Part shown: piece after piece, positions 5,899 to 10,230 of the stretch
Position numbering within the stretch: the first letter of the stretch is position 1
Layout: each line of letters opens with the position of its first letter
Assembly (NCBI GenBank): GCA_020025635.1
Contig: JAHHRU010000023.1
Coordinates: 1-10,230 of the forward strand
DNA length: 10,230 nt
Source of the DNA: Allofournierella sp.
GTDB taxonomy: Bacteria > Bacillota > Clostridia > Oscillospirales > Ruminococcaceae
Direction of reading: 5' to 3'
Position numbers and translations under genes: made by a program
Notes under the pieces: generated by a model
The model's database searches: none
What the model was told of the DNA's origin: nothing
The model's input: the letters and a program-made list of their open reading frames with translations, nothing else

Positions 5899-7656
5899 AT
5901 GGAGAAAACCAGCAAACGAAGCTTGTTCCATCGGTTTTGGCCGTATCTGAAAAAATACCGTGCCATTCTGATCTTTGACCTGTTCTGTGCGGCGCTCACC
6001 ACCATCTGTGATATGGTGCTGCCGCTCATCATGCGCTTTTTGACCAATACCGCCATCACCGATGCTTCCATGCTCACCGTCAGTGCGGTGCTGAAGCTGG
6101 GCGGCGTTTATCTGGTGCTGCGGGTGATCGATGCGGCCGCAAACTACTATATGGCCAGCAGGGGCCACATCATGGGCGTCTATGTGGAAACCGATATGCG
6201 CAGGGATGCCTTTGCCCACCTGCAGAAGCTGGGCTATACCTATTATTCCAACACCAAGGTGGGCCAGATCATGGGCCGCATCACCAACGACCTGTTCGAT
6301 GTGACCGAGTTTGCCCACCACTGCCCGGAAGAATTCTTCATTGCGGCAATCAAGATCACCGCCAGCTTCATCATTTTGTGTCAGTCCAGCGTGGCGCTCA
6401 CCCTGGTTTTGTTCACCTGTGTGCCGCTGATGGCGCTGGTGTCCGGCAGGCTCAACCTGAAGCTGCGTGCGGCATTCCGCCGCCAGCGCTCCATGATCGG
6501 CGAGCTGAACGCCCGCATTGAAGACAGCCTTCTGGGCGAACGGGTGGTCAAGGCTTTTGCAAATGAGCGGCTGGAAAACGAAAAGTTCCAAGACGACAAT
6601 GAAAAATTCCGGGCCATCAAAAAGAAAAGCTATCAGTACATGGCGGCTTTCCAGGCCGGCACCCGCATTTTTGACGGCCTGATGTACTTAATTGTGATTG
6701 TGGCCGGCGGCCTGTTCCTCATTTGGGGGCAGATCGACCCGGGCGATCTGGTTGCCTATATGCTGTATGTGACCACCCTGATCGCCACCATCCGCCGAAT
6801 CGTGGAGTTTGCCGAGCAGTTCCAGCGCGGAATGACCGGCATCGAGCGGTTCTGCGAGATCATGGATGCACCGGTGGAGATCGAGGATGCGCCGGATGCT
6901 GCGCCTTTGAAGGTGGAAAACGGCGGCATCCAGCTTGAAAATGTCTGCTTTGAATATCCCGATGACCACAACCAGGTGCTGCACAATGTGGATCTCACCA
7001 TCCGGCCCGGCGAAAAGCTGGCGCTGGTGGGCCCCTCCGGCGGCGGCAAAACCACTTTGTGCAACCTGATCCCCCGTTTTTACGATGTGACCGGCGGGCG
7101 CATTTCCATCGACGGGCAGGATGTGCGGAAGGTGACCCTTTCCAGCCTGCGGGGTGCCATTGGCGTGGTGCAGCAGGATGTGTATCTTTTCAGCGGAACG
7201 GTGTATGAAAACATCGCCTACGGCCGGCCCGGCGCAAGCCGGGAAGAGGTGGAGCAGGCGGCCAAAATGGCCGGGGCCCACGAGTTCATCCTGGACCTTG
7301 CGGACGGCTACGACAGCTATGTGGGCGAACGGGGCGTGAAGCTTTCCGGCGGCCAGAAGCAGCGCATCAGCATTGCCCGCGTGTTCCTGAAAAATCCCCG
7401 CATCCTGATTTTGGATGAAGCCACCAGCGCGCTGGACAACGAGAGCGAGGTGCTGGTGAACCAGAGCCTGGACCGGCTGGCCGAGGGCCGCACCACCCTG
7501 ACCATTGCGCACCGGCTCACCACCATCAAAAATGCCGACCGCATCCTGGTTCTGGGCAAAGAAGGCATTGAAGAGAGCGGCACCCACGAAGAGCTGCTGG
7601 CAAAGCAGGGGACCTACTACCGGCTTTGGAACGGCCTTGCGGGGGAAATGAACTGA
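5899..7656 (+). CDS. Half-size ABC exporter (permease-ATPase fusion)
   Basis: ATG at 5899 with GGAGG at 5889-5893; 585 aa, the normal length for a half-transporter that works as a dimer in the cytoplasmic membrane. Residues about 1-320 are a six-helix type-I exporter domain, with MGRITNDLFDVTEFAHH and ARIEDSLLGERVVKAF typical of its coupling regions. The ATPase domain follows: Walker A GPSGGGKTT (378-386), Q-loop Gln426 in VVQQDVYLFSG, signature LSGGQKQR (482-489), Walker B ILILDEAT with Glu507, and the H-loop His538 in IAHR. All ATPase residues are intact. Substrate cannot be told from sequence; MsbA/LmrA/MdlB-like drug or lipid exporters share this form. No second half-transporter is adjacent, so a homodimer is likely. 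Transcription start is unclear because a terminator sits just upstream. Confidence 0.95.
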   Translation: MEKTSKRSLFHRFWPYLKKYRAILIFDLFCAALTTICDMVLPLIMRFLTNTAITDASMLTVSAVLKLGGVYLVLRVIDAAANYYMASRGHIMGVYVETDMRRDAFAHLQKLGYTYYSNTKVGQIMGRITNDLFDVTEFAHHCPEEFFIAAIKITASFIILCQSSVALTLVLFTCVPLMALVSGRLNLKLRAAFRRQRSMIGELNARIEDSLLGERVVKAFANERLENEKFQDDNEKFRAIKKKSYQYMAAFQAGTRIFDGLMYLIVIVAGGLFLIWGQIDPGDLVAYMLYVTTLIATIRRIVEFAEQFQRGMTGIERFCEIMDAPVEIEDAPDAAPLKVENGGIQLENVCFEYPDDHNQVLHNVDLTIRPGEKLALVGPSGGGKTTLCNLIPRFYDVTGGRISIDGQDVRKVTLSSLRGAIGVVQQDVYLFSGTVYENIAYGRPGASREEVEQAAKMAGAHEFILDLADGYDSYVGERGVKLSGGQKQRISIARVFLKNPRILILDEATSALDNESEVLVNQSLDRLAEGRTTLTIAHRLTTIKNADRILVLGKEGIEESGTHEELLAKQGTYYRLWNGLAGEMN

Positions 7657-7734
7657 CAAGGTGTTTTGAGCAGAGCAAAATGTAGAAAAAAGGGTCGATA
7701 CAGCTGGTTAAAAGGCAGAAAAGACGGGCCTTGA

Positions 7735-7763
7735 TTGACTTTTCTTTTGGAGAGCGTTAAAAT
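7735..7763 (+). promoter_or_regulatory. Strong promoter of the redox lipoprotein gene
   Basis: TTGACT (7735-7740), a 17-base spacer and TAAAAT (7758-7763) are close to consensus. The leader would be about 95 bases. A second TATAAT (7831-7836) lies closer to the gene but lacks a good -35. The rest of 7657-7864 shows only a weak hairpin, GGCAGA with TCTGCC (7773-7802), and no clear terminator for the ABC gene. Confidence 0.75.
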
Positions 7764-7771
7764 GTTAACCA
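7754..7771. promoter_or_regulatory. Rex-like palindrome overlapping the -10
   Basis: The core GTTAA-N4-TTAAC (7756-7769) is a perfect palindrome. It matches the core of the clostridial Rex operator, TTGTTAANNNNTTAACAA, as I recall it; 11 of the 14 specified positions agree over 7754-7771. Because it covers the -10 element, a bound repressor would block the promoter. Rex itself is not in this window. Confidence 0.5.
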
Positions 7772-7864
7772 GGGCAGATGCAAAGTGAGAAGTGTGTCTG
7801 CCAAGTGGATATGTAGGGCCGGGAAGACCCTATAATATAGACAAAATGTGAGGAGAAAACAATT

Positions 7865-8863
7865 ATGTCTAAGATCGAATCCCGTCGTGAATTCCTGAAA
7901 AAAACCACTATGCTGATCGGCGGCGCTGCTGTTCTGGGCGGCGCATCCATGCTGGCCGGCTGCGGCGCAGAGCCTGCTGCCGCACCCGCAGACCCCACTG
8001 CAGAGCCTGCTCCGGCAGCTCCTGCGGCTCCCGCTGAGCCCGAGGCACCGGCACATCCCTTTGCTTACAAAGAGATCGACCCCGCTGCCTGCGAAGAGAC
8101 TGCCTACAAGGCATTCTTTGATGACATCGGCGGCTGCTGCTACGGCACTGCTCACGGCATGCTGGAAGAGCTGCGCAAGAAAGTGGGCTATCCGTTCACT
8201 CAGATCCCCGATGCAATGTTTGCAAACGGTGCAGGCGGCTACGGCCAGCAGTCTCTGTGCGGCTCTCTGGGCGGCGCGATCGCTGTGATCGGCATGGTTT
8301 GCGAGCCCAAGACCGCAAAGAAGGTAACCGCTGAGCTGTGCGATTGGTACAAGAACGCAGCCCTGCCCCAGTATCATCCCGAGGCAGAGTTTGAAAAGTA
8401 CACCGTTTGCTCCAGCGTGAACTGCAAGGATTCCGTGGGCCTGTTCATGAAGGAAAACGGCATCAAGGAGATGTCTGAGCTGCCCCGCAAGCAGCGCTGC
8501 GCCGGCGTTTGCGCCGACACTGCCCGCAAGGCTGCTGAGCTTCTGAACGTGGAGTTCGGCTTTGCTGAGCCTGCTCCCGCAGAGTCCGCTCCCGCAGAGG
8601 AGCTGGCTGCCAATGAGTACATCGGCGTGGGCCACAACGGCTTCGGCGGCGACGTTAAGGTGAAGGTCACCATGGACGGCGACAAGATCAAGACCATCGA
8701 CGTTCTGGAAAGCAAAGAGACCCTGACTCAGGAGATCAACACCCTGATCGGCAATATCGTTGAGAAGAACAGCGCTGAAGTAGACGCTGTTTCCGGCGCT
8801 ACCATGAGCAGCAATGCCATTATGGAAGCTGTTGCTGACGCTCTGAGCCAGATTTCCAAGTAA
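7865..8863 (+). CDS. Tat-exported lipoprotein with Cys-rich (C_GCAxxG_C_C-like) domain and covalent-FMN-binding domain
   Basis: ATG at 7865 after AGGAG (7851-7855); 332 aa. The N terminus carries a textbook twin-arginine signal, SRREFLK (6-12), a hydrophobic stretch and a lipobox, LAGC (Cys33), so the folded protein should be exported by Tat and lipid-anchored outside. After an Ala/Pro/Glu linker (36-65), residues about 75-230 resemble the putative redox-active C_GCAxxG_C_C family, with Cys at 76, 91, 92, 132, 146, 159, 182, 187, 212 and 216. After a second linker (234-248), residues about 252-330 form an FMN_bind domain with DAVSGATMSS; Thr313 is the expected site for ApbE-type flavinylation. 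There is no CxxCH haem motif. Codon choice leans to GCT, GTT, CTG and AAG more than in neighbours, which suggests high expression. Likely an extracytoplasmic electron carrier or reductase; its partner is unknown. tatA and tatC follow. Confidence 0.88.
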   Translation: MSKIESRREFLKKTTMLIGGAAVLGGASMLAGCGAEPAAAPADPTAEPAPAAPAAPAEPEAPAHPFAYKEIDPAACEETAYKAFFDDIGGCCYGTAHGMLEELRKKVGYPFTQIPDAMFANGAGGYGQQSLCGSLGGAIAVIGMVCEPKTAKKVTAELCDWYKNAALPQYHPEAEFEKYTVCSSVNCKDSVGLFMKENGIKEMSELPRKQRCAGVCADTARKAAELLNVEFGFAEPAPAESAPAEELAANEYIGVGHNGFGGDVKVKVTMDGDKIKTIDVLESKETLTQEINTLIGNIVEKNSAEVDAVSGATMSSNAIMEAVADALSQISK

Positions 8864-8880
8864 TCAAAGATCCGTCTTTG

Positions 8881-8914
8881 AAAGCGTCCGCCTAAAAGCC
8901 GGCGGACGCTTTTT
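8881..8914 (+). terminator. Intrinsic terminator between the redox lipoprotein gene and tatA
   Basis: AAAGCGTCCGCC (8881-8892) pairs perfectly with GGCGGACGCTTT (8901-8912) around loop TAAAAGCC; T-run 8910-8914. It should let the lipoprotein mRNA be made in excess over tatAC. Confidence 0.92.
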
Positions 8915-8971
8915 CTGGCTTTGACCAGCACCGACAACTGAAATTTTTTTAAACAACAAGGAGAGGTAATT

Positions 8972-9229
8972 ATGTTTGGAAGAATGGGTATGGGCGAACT
9001 GCTTCTGATTTTGGGTATCGTTCTGCTGATTTTTGGACCCACCAAGCTGCCGGCACTGGCCAAGAGCATGGGTCAGGCCGTGCGTGAGTTCCGCAAGGGC
9101 ACCAAGGAGATCACCGATGAACTGGATGCCCTGGCAAAGGATGAGGACGGCGAAAAGAAGGGCGACAACACCGCCAAGGCCGAAACCGCCAAGACCGAGC
9201 CTGCCGCCAAAACCGCAGATAAGGAATGA
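8972..9229 (+). CDS. tatA: Twin-arginine translocase subunit TatA
   Basis: ATG at 8972 after AAGGAGAGG (8958-8966); 85 aa, normal for TatA. A short membrane helix (about 8-21) contains an early Glu9, then the hinge FGPTKLP (21-27), the family hallmark. An amphipathic helix follows (ALAKSMGQAVREFRKGTKEI) and then an acidic, Lys/Ala-rich tail, unstructured in this family. TatA oligomers form the transport pathway for folded proteins once TatC has bound an RR signal. No tatB is present; Gram-positive TatAC systems use a bifunctional TatA. The gene lies 42 bases before tatC and 57 bases after the terminator of the redox lipoprotein. TTGACC at 8921-8926 might be a -35, but no good -10 follows, so transcription may depend partly on read-through. 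Confidence 0.95.
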   Translation: MFGRMGMGELLLILGIVLLIFGPTKLPALAKSMGQAVREFRKGTKEITDELDALAKDEDGEKKGDNTAKAETAKTEPAAKTADKE

Positions 9230-9271
9230 GCAGGATTTGCGGCAAAAAGTGTTTAACGGGAGGCAGACAGC

Positions 9272-10081
9272 TTGAGCAAGAATGATGAAATGTCCCTGAT
9301 GGGGCATTTGACGGAACTCAGGAGACGGCTGACCGTTGTGATCTTGGCAAACCTTGTGGGCGCAATGCTGCTGTTCAACGCGGCGCAGCGGCTCATGAGC
9401 TATCTGCTGGCGCTGAAGCCCGAAACCATGCAGCTGGTCTACATCGGCCCTTCGGAGCTTTTGCTGGTTTACATCAAGCTGGCGTTCCTCATGGCGCTGG
9501 TGCTGTGTTCGCCGATCACGCTTTATGAGATCTGGGCTTTTTTGGAAAAAGGCCTTTATAAGCACGAAAAAGTCTGCATCCTCACCGCACTGTTCTTTGG
9601 CCTGATCTGCTTTGTGATCGGGGCGGCATTCTGCTATTATTCGGTGCTGCCCATCACCCTGAACTTCTTTGTGCGCATCGCCATTGAAGAAGTATCGGCC
9701 ATGATCTCGGTGAAGGAATATGCTTCCTTTGTGAATTCGATGCTGCTGGCCTTTGGCGTGATCTTTGAAATGCCGGTGCTGGTGTTTTTGCTTTCCCGGC
9801 TGGAGATCATCAAGCCCGAAATGCTGCGCAAAAACCGGAACATCGCCATTGTTCTGATCTTTGTGGTGGCCGCTTTGCTGACTCCGCCGGATGTGGTGTC
9901 GCAGACCATGCTGGCACTGCCCATGCTGCTGCTTTTGGAAATTTCCATTGCTGTAAGCAGCGCAGTGGATAAGCGCAACAAAAAGCGCCATGCAAAGCAA
10001 GAGGCAAAAGCGGAAAAAGCCGCAAAGAAAGCAGCCCAAAAAGGCGAGCCGGATGCAGCGGTATCTGCCGGCACAGACTGA
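9272..10081 (+). CDS. tatC: Twin-arginine translocase subunit TatC
   Basis: TTG start at 9272, supported by GGGAGG (9258-9263) eight bases upstream; 269 aa. TatC is the six-helix membrane receptor for twin-arginine signal peptides. Family signatures are in order: HLTELRRRL (12-20) before helix 1, PITLYEIWAFLEKGLYKHEK (81-100) in the first cytoplasmic loop, AFGVIFEMPV (160-169) with Glu166, and LTPPDVVSQTMLALPM (203-218). Phe90 and Glu99 line up with the signal-binding Phe94 and Glu103 of E. coli TatC, and Asp207 falls in the conserved LTPPD motif. The usual PG of the first loop is KG here. A Lys/Ala-rich cytoplasmic tail (about 234-269) is longer than in E. coli. It is co-transcribed with tatA and closed by a terminator at 10151. 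Confidence 0.96.
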   Translation: MSKNDEMSLMGHLTELRRRLTVVILANLVGAMLLFNAAQRLMSYLLALKPETMQLVYIGPSELLLVYIKLAFLMALVLCSPITLYEIWAFLEKGLYKHEKVCILTALFFGLICFVIGAAFCYYSVLPITLNFFVRIAIEEVSAMISVKEYASFVNSMLLAFGVIFEMPVLVFLLSRLEIIKPEMLRKNRNIAIVLIFVVAALLTPPDVVSQTMLALPMLLLLEISIAVSSAVDKRNKKRHAKQEAKAEKAAKKAAQKGEPDAAVSAGTD

Positions 10082-10150
10082 AAACGCCGGGGCGCAAAGG
10101 CCAAAGCAAAAAAGAAAATCAAATTCGGATAAGCCCTGAAACGAAAAAAA

Positions 10151-10182
10151 GAGCGCATTGAATTTTCAATGCGCTCCTTTTT
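10151..10182 (+). terminator. Intrinsic terminator of the tatAC operon
   Basis: GAGCGCATTG (10151-10160) pairs perfectly with CAATGCGCTC (10167-10176) around AATTTT; a T-run follows at 10178-10182. It is A-rich on the 5' side, so it may act in both directions. Confidence 0.9.
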
Positions 10183-10192
10183 GGATAAAGAA

Positions 10193-10215
10193 AACCACTC
10201 GCTAGGCGAGTGGTT
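10193..10215. repeat. Tight perfect palindrome after the tatAC terminator
   Basis: AACCACTCGC (10193-10202) and GCGAGTGGTT (10206-10215) form a 10-bp perfect stem around a 3-base loop, TAG. No T-run follows. It may be a dispersed palindromic repeat or the edge of an element that continues beyond the window. Confidence 0.6.
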
Positions 10216-10230
10216 CAAAAGAAGCCTTAT

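Noticed and set aside
5407..6591. Minus-strand open frame (394 codons) spanning the SGNH and ABC genes
   Set aside because: It crosses a terminator and two well-supported genes, with low-complexity Arg/Gly/Pro composition from the repeats.
7831..7836. TATAAT as a second promoter for the redox lipoprotein
   Set aside because: No acceptable -35 at 16-18 bases; the TTGACT/TAAAAT promoter upstream is far better. It remains possible as a weak start.
7955..8520. Possible c-type haem sites in the cysteine-rich lipoprotein
   Set aside because: Despite many cysteines there is no CxxCH motif, so covalent haem attachment is not supported.
8864..10039. Minus-strand open frame (391 codons) opposite tatA and tatC
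   Set aside because: Gln/His-rich antisense shadow; both plus-strand genes have unmistakable family motifs.

Overview
This window reads as a chromosomal piece of a moderately GC-rich, single-membrane anaerobic Clostridia. The closest fit from memory is Oscillospiraceae of the Faecalibacterium/Subdoligranulum type. The support is indirect: an ECF transporter S component, a MocR/GntR regulator, a two-component TatA+TatC translocase, an LCP-like protein, strong GGAGG ribosome binding sites with some TTG/GTG starts, and compact intrinsic terminators after several genes. No phage, insertion sequence, CRISPR array, rRNA or tRNA is visible.

Layout. Bases 1-266 are the C-terminal end of an unrecognised Ala/Pro/Gln-rich protein, closed by a perfect 16-bp terminator. 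A 59-residue protein (414-593, minus) with a TTG start faces away from a membrane-anchored, degenerate LCP-like protein (691-1623, plus). That gene runs tail-to-tail into, and overlaps by 80 bp, a MocR-family regulator (1544-2998, minus). The regulator is divergent from an ECF vitamin-type S component (3144-3719, plus), and the two share a short region with an inverted repeat. After a terminator comes a membrane-anchored SGNH-hydrolase-like surface protein with two InlB-type repeats and a cysteine/histidine cluster that resembles a zinc knuckle (3966-5825). A half-size ABC exporter follows (5899-7656).

The last third is the most coherent unit. A strong promoter, whose -10 overlaps a Rex-like palindrome, drives a Tat-exported, lipid-anchored, cysteine-rich protein with a C-terminal FMN-binding domain carrying the SGAT flavinylation motif (7865-8863). 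A terminator follows, then tatA (8972-9229) and tatC (9272-10081). I infer a small extracytoplasmic redox module encoded next to the translocase that exports it, possibly controlled by the NADH/NAD+ ratio.

The regulator/transporter pair is the second point of interest. The MocR protein has arginine where the family has the PLP-binding lysine, so its ligand chemistry may differ from that of GabR or PdxR. Family assignments come from reading motifs; no database search was run.
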